DNA from: DASSJT01 sp035691065
Lineage (GTDB): Bacteria; Actinomycetota; Actinomycetes; Actinomycetales; Dermatophilaceae
Assembly (NCBI GenBank): GCA_035691065.1
Contig: DASSJT010000073.1
Location: 1-64,000, forward strand
DNA length: 64,000 nucleotides
Reading direction: 5' to 3'
Below are positions 16,720-25,802 of the stretch, in pieces (positions within the stretch are counted from its first letter, which is position 1; every line of letters begins with the position of its first letter). Made by a program: the position numbers and the translations under genes. The notes beneath the pieces were generated by a model that was not told the origin of the DNA, searched no databases, and worked only from the letters and a program-made list of their open reading frames with translations.

Positions 16720-17679
16720 TTGGCCCGCCCCGTCGATGTCCCTGCCCTGGTCGAGTCGGCCAGGGCAGGGTCGCCCCGGGCTGTCGCCCGGCTGATCTCC
16801 CTGGTGGAGGACGGCCACCCCGCGCTGCGCGAGGTCATGGCGGCCCTGGCCCCGCACTCCGGCAACGCCCACGTCATCGGCATCACCGGCTCACCGGGCG
16901 TGGGCAAGTCGACATCGACCAACGCCCTGGTCGGCGCCTTCCGCGCCCGCGGCAAGCGGGTCGGCGTGCTGGCGGTCGACCCCACGTCGCCCTTCTCCGG
17001 AGGCGCGCTGCTGGGCGACCGGGTGCGCATGCAGGACCACGCGCTCGACCCCGAGGTCTACATCCGATCGATGGCCTCACGCGGACACCTCGGCGGGCTC
17101 TCGTGGACCACGCCGCAGGCTCTTCGGGTGCTCGACGCGGCCGGGTGCGAGGTGATCCTCGTGGAGACCGTGGGGGTCGGGCAGTCGGAGGTCGAGATCG
17201 CCGGCCTGGCTGACACCACCGTCGTGCTGCTGGCGCCGGGCATGGGTGACGGCATCCAGGCGGCGAAGGCCGGGATCCTTGAGATCGGCGACGTGTTCGT
17301 GGTCAACAAGGCCGACCGCGAGGGCGTCGACGCGACGGTCCGCGACATCCGCCACATGATCTCGCTCGGGGATCGCAGCGAGCCTGGGCTCTGGCGTCCA
17401 CCGGTGGTGAAAACTGTTGCGGCGCAAGGGCAAGGGATCGACGAGCTCATGGAGGCGCTCGACAAGCACGTGGCATGGATGGCGCGCACCGGCACCCTGC
17501 GCGAGCGCCGGGTGCGCCGGGCCGGCGACGAGATCGAGGCGATCGCGCTGCAGCAGCTGCGCGAGCGCATGGGGGACCTGCGGCACGGTAGCGGCGTCGA
17601 GCAGCTCGCCGCCGACGTGGTGGACGGCAAGACCGACCCGTATGCCGCTGCCGACCAGGTGGTCTCGGCGCTCACCTGA
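16720..17679 (+). CDS. meaB: MeaB, GTPase chaperone of B12-dependent acyl-CoA mutase
   Basis: G3E-family GTPase that loads and protects the adenosylcobalamin cofactor of methylmalonyl-CoA (or related) mutases; 319 residues, the normal size. Visible are the P-loop GSPGVGKST near residues 57-65, the VDPTSPFSGGALLGDRVRM switch region, RSMASRGHLGGLS, VETVGVGQSE, and the NKAD guanine-specificity motif, then a C-terminal dimerisation arm. The start is taken as TTG at 16720, two bases after the thiolase stop codon, since no ATG or GTG precedes the conserved part. The likely client in this window is the mutase large subunit at 26.5 kb. Confidence 0.92.
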   Translation: MARPVDVPALVESARAGSPRAVARLISLVEDGHPALREVMAALAPHSGNAHVIGITGSPGVGKSTSTNALVGAFRARGKRVGVLAVDPTSPFSGGALLGDRVRMQDHALDPEVYIRSMASRGHLGGLSWTTPQALRVLDAAGCEVILVETVGVGQSEVEIAGLADTTVVLLAPGMGDGIQAAKAGILEIGDVFVVNKADREGVDATVRDIRHMISLGDRSEPGLWRPPVVKTVAAQGQGIDELMEALDKHVAWMARTGTLRERRVRRAGDEIEAIALQQLRERMGDLRHGSGVEQLAADVVDGKTDPYAAADQVVSALT

Positions 17680-17876
17680 GCACTCGCGGGGTGGCGGGCG
17701 CTGGGAGGTGGCCACCCGGCATACCCCATAGGCGGCCAGGCCGACGGTTCCAGGAGCGCGATCATCGACCTGGGCTGGGAGGCGACCACCCGGCACACGG
17801 CGGAGGGGCTGGCCCGACGCCCGGGCGGGCCGTAAATGCGTGGCGACCGTGGGCTTGCGCTCCCTACTTTTGAAGG

Positions 17877-18881
17877 GTGCGCGTACGAGAGCTCAACCGG
17901 GGGAGTGAGGCGGAGTTTGTCCGCTATCACGAGATCTATTCCGCCGCAGAGGGATTCGAGCGGCCATGGGCGGCTCTGCGGTCCCTCGACGACCACCGCG
18001 TCGACATCCACAACGCCGACCCGGGTGAGCGGTTCCTGCCGCTCGTCGCCGAGGACGGCGGCACGATCGTCGGCGCGGCCGCGTTCTACCTGCCGCTGTC
18101 CGACAACCAGAAGTTCGCCTGGCTGGTGCCCTGGGTGGAGCCTGAGCGCCGCGGCTGGGGGGTAGGCACCGCCCTGCTTGACAGCATGGTGGGCATGAGC
18201 CGCGACGAAAACCGGACCGACCTGGTGATGGAGGCGCCGTGCCCGTTCGACAGCACGCCGGACCACCCGCACCGCCGCTTCGCGCTCAAGCACGGCTTCT
18301 CCGTGGCCAACACCGAGGTTCACCGCCTGCTCGACCTGCCCGTCCCGGAGTCCCTTCTCGACCAGCTGGTTGCGGAGAGCGCGCCACACCACCGCGACTA
18401 CCGCATCGTGGTGTTCGACGGGCCCGTGCCCGACGAGCTGCTTCAGTCCCTGTGCGACACCAAGAACCAGCTGGCCGTCGACGCGCCGACCGGGGACCTC
18501 GACTTCGAGGCGGAGCGGGAGACCCCGGAGCTGCACCGTCATCGCGAGGAGACCTTCCGCCTTCAGGGCCGGGTGCGCCTCTCGACGCTGGCCCTCGCCC
18601 CGGACAACACGGTGGCTGCCTACTCCGACCTCGTCATCCCGAAGGCACCGGACGCGGACGTCCTGCAGTGGGGGACACTGGTGCGGCGGGAGCACCGCGG
18701 TCGCCGGCTCGGGATGGCGGTCAAGGCCCGCAACCTCAAGGAGCTCCAGGCCCGGATCGGCCCGGAGCGGCGGCATGTGACCACGGCGAACGCCGAGCAG
18801 AACCGCTGGATGGTCGGTATCAACGAGCGGCTGGGCTTCCGCCCCGTGGAGAACTACCTCTCCCTGCTGCGGCGGCTCTGA
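17877..18881 (+). CDS. GNAT family N-acetyltransferase, tandem domains
   Basis: A 334-residue protein with two GNAT-like domains, as in mycothiol-synthase-type and some antibiotic acetyltransferases. The N-terminal domain holds the acetyl-CoA loop in WVEPERRGWGVGTALLDSMV near residues 80-100. The C-terminal domain has WGTLVRREHRGRRLGMAVKARNLKEL near 262-287, including the R-x2-G-x-G/A-like turn RRLGMA. Conserved NRWMVGINERLGFRPV closes the second domain. The substrate is unknown; the sequence is not close enough to MshD motifs for me to claim mycothiol synthesis. The GTG at 17877 lies after AAGG. It stands alone between MeaB and the flavoprotein gene, with single-copy GGCATAC at 17718 upstream. 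Confidence 0.85.
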   Translation: MRVRELNRGSEAEFVRYHEIYSAAEGFERPWAALRSLDDHRVDIHNADPGERFLPLVAEDGGTIVGAAAFYLPLSDNQKFAWLVPWVEPERRGWGVGTALLDSMVGMSRDENRTDLVMEAPCPFDSTPDHPHRRFALKHGFSVANTEVHRLLDLPVPESLLDQLVAESAPHHRDYRIVVFDGPVPDELLQSLCDTKNQLAVDAPTGDLDFEAERETPELHRHREETFRLQGRVRLSTLALAPDNTVAAYSDLVIPKAPDADVLQWGTLVRREHRGRRLGMAVKARNLKELQARIGPERRHVTTANAEQNRWMVGINERLGFRPVENYLSLLRRL

Positions 18882-18918
18882 ACGGTTCTCCTGCGGGGCG
18901 GCCCGGTAGATTTCCGGC

Positions 18919-20386
18919 GTGGTGCCGAGCGCGCGCCGGGTCTGTCTGCTGCGGGGTGAGGACTACCGCCGCCGCCTGGACGAGATCCGGCAGCGCCTCG
19001 CCACTGGCCACTTCGACACCTTCCTGGCGGTCCCGCGCGGGGTCAGAGACGAGGAGTTCCACACCGCCGTGAGCGAGCTGCTCTCCGACTGGGGCTGGTC
19101 GTCGTCGTCTCCCGTGGTGGCCAATGTCGACATCGTGACCGACCGCGAGAGCGGCGAGGTGGCCCGCATCCGGGACTTCTTCGACCGCATGGGCATCGCC
19201 AGCGCTACCCATGCCCCCGGCTCCGGCCGAGGTGGGGCGATCCTCGCCGAGGTCGACGGGGAGGTCGCGTTCCCCGTGGTGACCGGCTTCGGCCGGCCCG
19301 TGCTCAACGGCGCCACAGTGCACGGGGTCGCGGCTTTCGTCTACGGGACACCGGCAGACCTCCCGCAAGGGGAAGTGACCGACCTCGTGGTCGTCGGCGC
19401 GGGGCCGGCAGGACTCGCGGCCGCGGTCTACGCGGCGTCGGAGGGCCTGTCGACCATCGTGATCGAGGCCGACGCCGTTGGCGGCCAGGCGGGGACCAGC
19501 TCGATGATCCGGAACTACCTCGGCTTTCCCAGAGGGATCTCCGGCATGCGCCTCGCCCAACGAGCCCGCTTCCAGGCCGGCCGGTTCGGGGCGCGGTTCT
19601 TCACCGGAACCGCGGTGCTCGGCATCGACCCGCCCGGATCGGGACCCGACAGCCACCTCCACCTCCACGTACTCACCTCGGAGGCGCGGGTGTGTGCCCG
19701 CTCGGTCGTCGTCTCGACCGGTGTCGCCTACCGGCGTCTCGGCGTGCCCTCGATCGAGGACCTCGTCGGGCTCGGGGTCTACTACGGGGCTGCCACGAGC
19801 GTCTCGCGGGAGATGCAGGGGCGCGACGTGGTCATCGTCGGCGGCGGCAACTCGGCCGGGCAGGCGGCGATGCACCTTTCCCGGTTCGCGCGATCGGTGA
19901 CCGTGATGATCCGGCGCGAGAGCCTGACCGACACGATGTCCACCTACCTCATCCGGGAGATCGAGGCCAACCCCCGGGTGACCGTCCGCTCGCACTGCAC
20001 GGTCGTCGACGGGGGCGGCGAGGGGCACCTCCAGTGGGTGGTCCTCCGAGATGAGGCGACCGGCCGGGAGGAGCGCAAGGACCTCGGCGGACTCTTCCTG
20101 CTCCTTGGCGCCGAGCCGCACTGTTCCTGGCTCCCGCCGGAGGTCGAGCTGGACGACCACGGCTTCGTGCTCACCGGGCGGGACGTCCCCAAGTCACAGT
20201 GGCGCGACGGCCGCCCCCCCGGCCAGCCTCGAGACCACGCTTCCGGGAGTCTTCGCGGCGGGCGACGTGCGCGCCGGCTCGATGAAGCGCGTCGCCGCGG
20301 CCAGCGGCGAGGGCGCCTCGGCGGTGCCGCTCGTCCACGCCCACCTGGAGCAGCTGCGGGCCCGCGAACCGCAGGAGGCCCGCTGA
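18919..20386 (+). pseudogene. Thioredoxin-reductase-like FAD oxidoreductase, frameshifted in a C7 tract
   Basis: Flavoprotein of the fused-regulator/thioredoxin-reductase group. The N-terminal ~140 residues look like a shortened remnant of the receiver and linker module (LLSDWGW..., RIRDFFDRMGI). FAD binding follows at GAGPAGLAAAVYAASEG (~160), then GGQAGTSSMIRNYLGFP, which lacks the CxxC of true thioredoxin reductases, and NAD(P) binding at GGGNSAGQAA. The frame breaks at a run of seven C bases, 20214-20220. Removing one C joins RDGRPP to ASLETTLPGVFAAGDVRAGS, the family's second FAD motif, and ends at the TGA 20384-20386 for ~488 residues. Unrepaired, the frame runs to 20544 with an Arg-rich nonsense tail. 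This is either a sequencing error, a real mutation or a slippery tract. Confidence 0.8.
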
Positions 20387-20396
20387 GCCCGCTGAA

Positions 20397-20421
20397 CGGC
20401 ATACTCCATCGCGGTATGCCG
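20397..20421 (+). terminator. Hairpin after the flavoprotein gene
   Basis: Eight-base perfect stem CGGCATAC (20397-20404) and GTATGCCG (20414-20421) with a 9-base loop, directly downstream of the repaired stop codon at 20386. Its position supports 20386 as the true gene end. No T-run follows. Confidence 0.55.
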
Positions 20422-20426
20422 GGGGC

Positions 20427-20498
20427 GCGGGTCGAGCGAGCCAGGCGCCACCCGCGGGGGTCGCGGGTCGAGCGAGCCAGGCGCCACCCGCGGGGGTC
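20427..20498. repeat. Perfect 36-base tandem duplication
   Basis: Bases 20427-20462 and 20463-20498 are identical, and a partial third copy (GCGGGTC) begins at 20499. The unit opens GCGGGTCGAGCGAGCC. It lies between the flavoprotein hairpin and the thiamine-binding protein gene, where the promoter of the latter would be. Exact identity suggests a recent slippage or duplication event. Confidence 0.9.
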
Positions 20499-20537
20499 GC
20501 GGGTCGGGGTGTCTGGGCATCGTCGTAAGTTGCCTGC

Positions 20538-20846
20538 ATGCTGATCGCCTTCTCCGTTGCCCCCTCCATGGCCAGTGACGACACCGGTTCGGTGAGCGCT
20601 GCCGTCGCCGACGCGGTCCGAGTCGTGCGGGACTCCGGGCTCCCCAATCGGACGGACGCCATGTTCACGACCATCGAGGGTGAGTGGGACGAGTGCATGG
20701 CCGTGGTCAAGCGCGCCGTGGACGCCGTGGCGGCGCACGGCCCGCGGGTCAGCCTGGTGCTCAAGGCGGACATCCGACCGGGCCACACCGGCGAGCTGAC
20801 CGGCAAGCTGGAGCGCCTGGAGCGGGCCGTCCAGAGCGGGACGTAG
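20538..20846 (+). CDS. MTH1187-type thiamine-binding protein
   Basis: A 102-residue protein of the MTH1187/YkoF-like ferredoxin-fold family, soluble, thought to bind thiamine or related pyrimidines. The typical pattern is seen: an opening strand MLIAFSVAPSM, a helix (VSAAVADAVRVVRDSGL), FTTIEGEWDECMAVVKRAVDAVA, then RVSLVLKADIRPGHTGELTGKLERLE at the end. Length and order match the family well. It is transcribed alone. No thiamine biosynthesis genes or TPP riboswitch are visible nearby, so the physiological role is unclear. Confidence 0.85.
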   Translation: MLIAFSVAPSMASDDTGSVSAAVADAVRVVRDSGLPNRTDAMFTTIEGEWDECMAVVKRAVDAVAAHGPRVSLVLKADIRPGHTGELTGKLERLERAVQSGT

Positions 20847-20965
20847 TCGCCGGGCCTGATCGTTGCCGCTTCGTCACCCCTTGCGGCGTGGGCCGTGCCT
20901 AGGGTGGGCAGACGGGTCCACGGGGGTGGACGCACCTGGGACGGATGCCGGAGGAGGACGCTCGC

Positions 20966-23900
20966 GTGTGGCAAGCGCTGCGCTACCGAGGTGCCCAGAC
21001 GGCTGCCCTCGTGCTGCTGTCGGCGCTGGTGACCGCGTGCGCCGTGCTTGCCCCGCTCTACTCCCGCGCTCTGGAACAGGGGCTGCTGCAGTCGGCCGTC
21101 TTCCGGGCCAGCCCTGCCGACACCGCGCTCGTCGTCAGCGCCGGGCGCACGGCCACCTCGCCCGACCTAGGCATCGCCGACGTCCTCGAGGCGGTTCCGG
21201 CGAAGGCGCGGGAGCTGCACGAGGACCCGGTCGGCCAGCTCTACGGCCGCGGCAGCGTGAAGCCCCGGGCCGGCCTGATGGCCTCACCGCTCGAGCTGGT
21301 CTACCGGGACCGGGTCTGTGAGCACCTGACGTTCATCGCTGGTGGCTGTCCCCGCGAGCCGGGTGAGGTGGCCGTCTCGGCCGAGGACTACCGGAAGTGG
21401 GGCTGGCGGGTCGGGCAGGGCTTCAGCGTCCCGGTCACTGGCGCGCCGACCGGCACGCCACCGGTGGTCCTGACCATCGCCGGCGCCTACGACGTGCGGC
21501 CCGATCCGGCCTACTGGCTGCGGACGCAGCTCGACGGCAGATCGGGCACGCTCGTGGGCGCAGGCAACAACCCCGTGCCGGCCCTCGACACCTGGGTTGC
21601 GTCCGAGTCGACGTTCGACCAGGCGTTCCCGAACGCCCAGATCACCGTCGCCCTGCCGCTCAAGAGGTCGGCGGTTACCCTCGACAGCCTGCCCGAGGCG
21701 GCGGCGGCAGCCGCGGCCGTGCGCAGCACGTCCGGGAGTGTCACCGCAGACAGCCCGGTTCCGGCGCTGCTCGATCAGGTGCGCGCCGGTCAGGGGCAGG
21801 TTGCGGTGATCGTCCCGATCCTGATGGTCCAGCTGGGCCTGCTGGCCACGGTCGTGCTCTTGGCCGTCGCCGGTGCCGCGGTCGACCAGCGCCGGCCCGA
21901 GGTGGCCCTCGCCCGCCTGCGGGGGCGCAGCCGCGAGGGCGCCCGACGCCTCGTGCTCGGAGAGCTCGGGTTCACGGTGCTCCTCGGTCTGCCGGTCGGC
22001 ACCGCCATTGCCATCGGCGTGAGCGAGCTGGCCCGTCGGCTCCTGTTGCCTCGCGGGGTTCCGTTTGAGCTGACCTGGCAGGTGGCGGCCGCGGTCGGGG
22101 TGGCCTGGGCGGTCTGCATGGGCGCTGTGGTGGTGGCTGCTCAACCCGTGCTGCGAGAGCCGATCTCGTCGCAGCTCCGACGGGTCGAGCCCACCAGCGG
22201 CTCGAGGGGCTGGCCGGTCGTCGACCTGGTCGTCGTCGCCCTCGCCGTCGCGGGCATCGCCGGACTGGCCACGAGGACCATGACGGGTCCGCTCGCGCTG
22301 CTCACGCCCACGCTGGCCTCACTGGCGCTCGGCCTGGTGCTGGCCCACGTGCTGGTCCCCATCTCAGCGGCCTGGGGGCGACGCAGCCTTCAGCATGGAC
22401 GGGTGGCCGCGGGTCTCGCCGCCCTCTCGCTCTCGCGACGGCCGGCGCTGCGCAGGATCCTGACGATCTCCACCGTGGCGACGGCGCTCGCGGTCTTCGC
22501 CGCCAATGCGGTGCTGGTCGCCGACCGCAACCGCCAGGCCCGCGCCGAGCTCGAGGCGGGCGCACCGGTGACCCTGCGCACCGACAGCACCCGCCCCGAC
22601 CAGCTACGCGCGGCACTCGTGCAGGCGGACCCCTCGGGTCGGAGCGCTACGCCCGTCGCCATCGTTCGGCACCGCGACACGACGTCCACGCCGACCATGG
22701 CCGTCCTCCCCGACGGCTTCGCGGCCGTGAGCTACCCGGTCACCGGCCAGCGGCCGTTCGACCTAGGCAGACTGGCACCGCCTCGCACCGCCACCGTCAA
22801 CCTCAGCGGGGCCCGGATCACCGCGGAGGTCGTCGTCTCGATGCGGGAGACCGTCCCCGAGGGCTTCGAGGCACCTGCGTGGTACCAGCAGCCGCCCTAC
22901 CAGCCGCCGCCAGCAGGCACCACGGCTCCCGGGGATCCGAAGGACCTGCCGCCGCTGCCGCCGGCACGGCTCGCGCTCAGCATCTCCGTGACCGGCCCAG
23001 ACGGCGAGCAGCTCAGCAGGGACCTCGCGGGCGTCGCTCTCGACAAGACCCGCAGGGTTGCCGTCGATGCGCCGCTCCTGTGCCCGGGCGGGTGTCGCCT
23101 TGACGGTATCGAGGCGCGGGTGAGCCGTGAGGGCGACTTCCCGGTCGAGGCGACAGGGCGGATCACCCTGCGCAACCTCGCCGTCGACGGGAGGCCGCTG
23201 CGGGTCGGCGAGGCCAGCCGCTGGCTCGAGGCACCCGCGAACCCCTCCGCCCCCTCCGACCTGCTGAGGGCGGCCACGGCCAGCAGTCCGGACGCGCTCG
23301 TCGTGGACGTCGCCAACTCCGGGTTCGTGCAGCGGCTTGCCTACGGCGACGTCCCGGCGGCAGTGCCCGCCCTGCTCGCCGGCCCTGTGCCGCCGGGCGG
23401 CACCGCCCAGGCGTTCACCTCGGCCGGCCTGAACGGCGCCCCGGTCACGATGGCGCGCGCCCAGGACGTCGCCGCCATCCCCGTCCTCGGCGACAAGGGT
23501 GCGCTGGTGAGCTTCGAGACGCTGGCACGCCTCGGTGGCCAGATCCCGCAGACGGCCTCGCTCCAGGTCTGGCTGAAGGACGACAGCCCGGCCCTCCTGC
23601 AGCGTGTCACGGACCAGCTGCAGAAGTCCGGCGTCGCCGTGGTCGAGGTGCGGCGGTACTCCGACCTCAAGCGGTTCTACGACGAGTCCGCCTCGGGCTG
23701 GGGGCTCCAGCTCGCCATGGTGGTGGGCGTCCTCGGCCTGCTCATCGCCACCCTCGTCATGGCGGTCGTGGCCGTCACGGGATGGCGCAGGCAGGCCCGC
23801 GACTACGCCGCCCTGCGCATGGCCGGCGTCTCCCAGCGCGACCTTCGGCGCGCCACGCGTCGTGAGCAGCTGCTCGTCGTGACGGCGGGCGTGGCCGCCG

Positions 23901-24118
23901 GCGCCGTCGCAGGCGCCTTGGGAGCCGCGCTGGCGATGCCGCTGATCCCGCTCTTCAACCGGCCCGCCTCTGTGCCCGTCGTCGACCTGGCGCCGTCGTG
24001 GGCCGCCATGGGCCTGGCCTGGGTCTGCGGGCTGCTGCTGCTGGTGGGGGCCGGCCTCGCGATCGCCAGGGCCCTGGCCCACAGGTACACCCTGAGCCGC
24101 ATCCGGGAGGACCTGTGA
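20966..24118 (+). CDS. Large FtsX-like ABC transporter permease
   Basis: A 1050-residue membrane protein of the FtsX/MacB permease class. A first helix lies near residues 8-30 (TAALVLLSALVTACAVLAPLY). A large extracytoplasmic domain follows, then four helices around 280-490 (VIVPILMVQLGLLATVVLLAVAG and on). A second, ~400-residue extracytoplasmic domain comes next, and a last group of helices at the end (LQLAMVVGVLGLLIATLVMAVVAV). Such double FtsX repeats usually drive substrate handling in the envelope. GAGGAGG at 20951-20957 points to the GTG at 20966 rather than the ATG at 20945. The stop codon overlaps the GTG of the first ATPase; three genes 20966-25727 form one operon. Confidence 0.85.
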   Translation: MWQALRYRGAQTAALVLLSALVTACAVLAPLYSRALEQGLLQSAVFRASPADTALVVSAGRTATSPDLGIADVLEAVPAKARELHEDPVGQLYGRGSVKPRAGLMASPLELVYRDRVCEHLTFIAGGCPREPGEVAVSAEDYRKWGWRVGQGFSVPVTGAPTGTPPVVLTIAGAYDVRPDPAYWLRTQLDGRSGTLVGAGNNPVPALDTWVASESTFDQAFPNAQITVALPLKRSAVTLDSLPEAAAAAAAVRSTSGSVTADSPVPALLDQVRAGQGQVAVIVPILMVQLGLLATVVLLAVAGAAVDQRRPEVALARLRGRSREGARRLVLGELGFTVLLGLPVGTAIAIGVSELARRLLLPRGVPFELTWQVAAAVGVAWAVCMGAVVVAAQPVLREPISSQLRRVEPTSGSRGWPVVDLVVVALAVAGIAGLATRTMTGPLALLTPTLASLALGLVLAHVLVPISAAWGRRSLQHGRVAAGLAALSLSRRPALRRILTISTVATALAVFAANAVLVADRNRQARAELEAGAPVTLRTDSTRPDQLRAALVQADPSGRSATPVAIVRHRDTTSTPTMAVLPDGFAAVSYPVTGQRPFDLGRLAPPRTATVNLSGARITAEVVVSMRETVPEGFEAPAWYQQPPYQPPPAGTTAPGDPKDLPPLPPARLALSISVTGPDGEQLSRDLAGVALDKTRRVAVDAPLLCPGGCRLDGIEARVSREGDFPVEATGRITLRNLAVDGRPLRVGEASRWLEAPANPSAPSDLLRAATASSPDALVVDVANSGFVQRLAYGDVPAAVPALLAGPVPPGGTAQAFTSAGLNGAPVTMARAQDVAAIPVLGDKGALVSFETLARLGGQIPQTASLQVWLKDDSPALLQRVTDQLQKSGVAVVEVRRYSDLKRFYDESASGWGLQLAMVVGVLGLLIATLVMAVVAVTGWRRQARDYAALRMAGVSQRDLRRATRREQLLVVTAGVAAGAVAGALGAALAMPLIPLFNRPASVPVVDLAPSWAAMGLAWVCGLLLLVGAGLAIARALAHRYTLSRIREDL

Positions 24119-25059
24119 GCACCGGAGGGCTGGTGGTCAGCACCAGGGGCCTGGTGCACATCTACCGCGCCGAGGGTCACGATGTGGCGGCGCTGGCTGG
24201 AGTCGACCTCACCGTGGGCGCGGGGGAGATGGTGGGTCTGCTGGGACCTTCCGGCGCAGGGAAGTCGACCCTGCTGTCGCTGTTCGGCGGTCTGCTGCGG
24301 CCCAGCGCGGGAAAGATCCAGGTCGGTGACCGGGAGCTCTCGACGATGAGCGAGCAGGAGCTCGACGAGTTCCGCGGCGCCGACGTCGGGCTGGTCCTCC
24401 AAGGCGCCGCCCGCAACCTCCTGCCCTACCTGACGCCGCGGCAGAACATCGCCTTCGCCCAGGGCGCGGCCCAGGCCCGTGGCCGCGACCTGCCAACGCT
24501 GCCCGAGGTCCTTCATCTCGTCGGGGTAGCCGAGGCCGCGGACGAGCCCCTGCGTGCGCTCACCCCCGCCCAGCTCCAGCTCACCGCGCTCGGCGTGGCC
24601 GTGGCGACCCGCCCCGGGCTGCTGCTCGGAGACGAGCCCACCAGCCAGCTCGACCACGCCGCACGCGACCGCGTGCTCGACGCCCTGGCGCAGGTGAACC
24701 GCGACGTCGGCACCACGGTCGTCGTCGTCACGCACGACCCCGAGGTGGCGGCCCGGCTTCCGCGCACGGTCACCATCCGTGACGGGCGGGTCGGCGGGGA
24801 GGGGCGCGACGGCGAGGAGTATGCCGTGGTGTCGGCTGACGGGTCCCTTCCCCTGCCGCCCCACGTTCTCCAGGAGTTCCCGGCCGGGTCGCTCTTGCGG
24901 GTCCACCGCGAGGACGGCCGGTGGCTGCTGCTGCCCCAGGCGCGCGACGGTCAGGAGAGCGACGGTGGGGAGAGCGGCGGCGGGGAGAGCGGCGGTAAGG
25001 AGAGCGGCGGCGGGGGGAGCGGCGGTAAGGAGAGCCACGGCGGGGAGAGCGACGCATGA
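24115..25059 (+). CDS. ABC ATPase with degenerate signature and repetitive tail
   Basis: MacB/LolD-type ATPase partner of the large permease, 314 residues. Walker A GPSGAGKST and Walker B-like LLLGDEPTSQLD are intact, followed by the H-loop THDPEVAA. The signature is unusual: LTPAQLQLTAL stands where LSGGQ..R should be, and Gln plus Ser of the consensus are lost. Since the next gene encodes a second ATPase with a perfect signature, the pair may form a heterodimer with one degenerate site. Residues ~280-314 are a low-complexity tail of repeated ESGG(G/K) units encoded by short repeats at 24955-25059. It begins with a GTGA overlap and ends with an ATGA overlap. Confidence 0.85.
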   Translation: MSTGGLVVSTRGLVHIYRAEGHDVAALAGVDLTVGAGEMVGLLGPSGAGKSTLLSLFGGLLRPSAGKIQVGDRELSTMSEQELDEFRGADVGLVLQGAARNLLPYLTPRQNIAFAQGAAQARGRDLPTLPEVLHLVGVAEAADEPLRALTPAQLQLTALGVAVATRPGLLLGDEPTSQLDHAARDRVLDALAQVNRDVGTTVVVVTHDPEVAARLPRTVTIRDGRVGGEGRDGEEYAVVSADGSLPLPPHVLQEFPAGSLLRVHREDGRWLLLPQARDGQESDGGESGGGESGGKESGGGGSGGKESHGGESDA

Positions 25060-25727
25060 CCATCCTGATGCCAGCGCAGCGCACCGCCGTGGACGTCACC
25101 TCCATCACAGTCTGCTACGGGCCGGTGACGGCGGTCCACAGCGCGAGCCTGCACGCCGAGCCGGGTGAGGTGCTTGCGGTCACCGGGCACTCCGGAGCCG
25201 GCAAGTCCAGCCTGCTGTGGGCGATCGCGGGTGCGGTGGAGCTCGCCGCCGGCTCGGTGGCGGTTGCTGGCACGCCGGTCGCGGGCCGCGAGTCGGCAGT
25301 GCGGGCGGGGGTGACCCTGATTCCCCAGGGCAATGGGCTGGCAGCCGTGCTCACGGCATACGAGAACATCCTGGTTCCGCTGTTGGCGGCGGGCATTCCG
25401 TCCGGCGAGGCCGACCGGCGCTGCCGGGAGGTGCTGGAGGCGGTCGGGCTCGGCGAGTCGTGGCGACACCTGGTGGAGGAGCTGTCCGGCGGACAGCAGC
25501 AGCGGGTCGCGGTGGCGCGGGGTCTGGCGATGGACGCGCCGGTGCTGTTGGCGGACGAGCCGACCTCGGAGCTCGACCACGACAACCGCGAGCGCGTCCT
25601 GGCCCTGCTGCGTTCCCAGGCGACCCGTGGTGCCGCCGTGGTGGTGGCCACCCACGACCCGGAGGCGGCCGCGCTGTGCGACCACGAGGTGCACCTCGAC
25701 GACGGCGTCCTGGAGCGCCTGCGCTGA
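25056..25727 (+). CDS. ABC transporter ATP-binding protein, canonical
   Basis: A 223-residue MacB/LolD-type ATPase. It has Walker A GHSGAGKSS, Q-loop TLIPQGNGL, signature LSGGQQQRVAVARG, Walker B LLADEPTSELD and H-loop ATHDPEAA. Its ATG overlaps the stop codon of the preceding ATPase. Being complete where its neighbour is degenerate, it probably supplies the consensus catalytic site of a heterodimer acting with the FtsX-type permease. The stop codon is followed after 75 bases by the MarR regulator gene on the same strand. Confidence 0.92.
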   Translation: MTILMPAQRTAVDVTSITVCYGPVTAVHSASLHAEPGEVLAVTGHSGAGKSSLLWAIAGAVELAAGSVAVAGTPVAGRESAVRAGVTLIPQGNGLAAVLTAYENILVPLLAAGIPSGEADRRCREVLEAVGLGESWRHLVEELSGGQQQRVAVARGLAMDAPVLLADEPTSELDHDNRERVLALLRSQATRGAAVVVATHDPEAAALCDHEVHLDDGVLERLR

Positions 25728-25802
25728 CCACCGGGACCACGCCCGGGTGACGACCGGCGAGAAGGCCAGAGCTGGTCGGGCGGAGCCGACTAAGTTGGGC
25801 CC

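Noticed and set aside
20387..20544. Arg-rich C-terminal extension of the flavoprotein in the unrepaired frame
   Set aside because: It reads through the hairpin and the 36-base tandem repeat, while the alternative frame gives the conserved family C-terminus.
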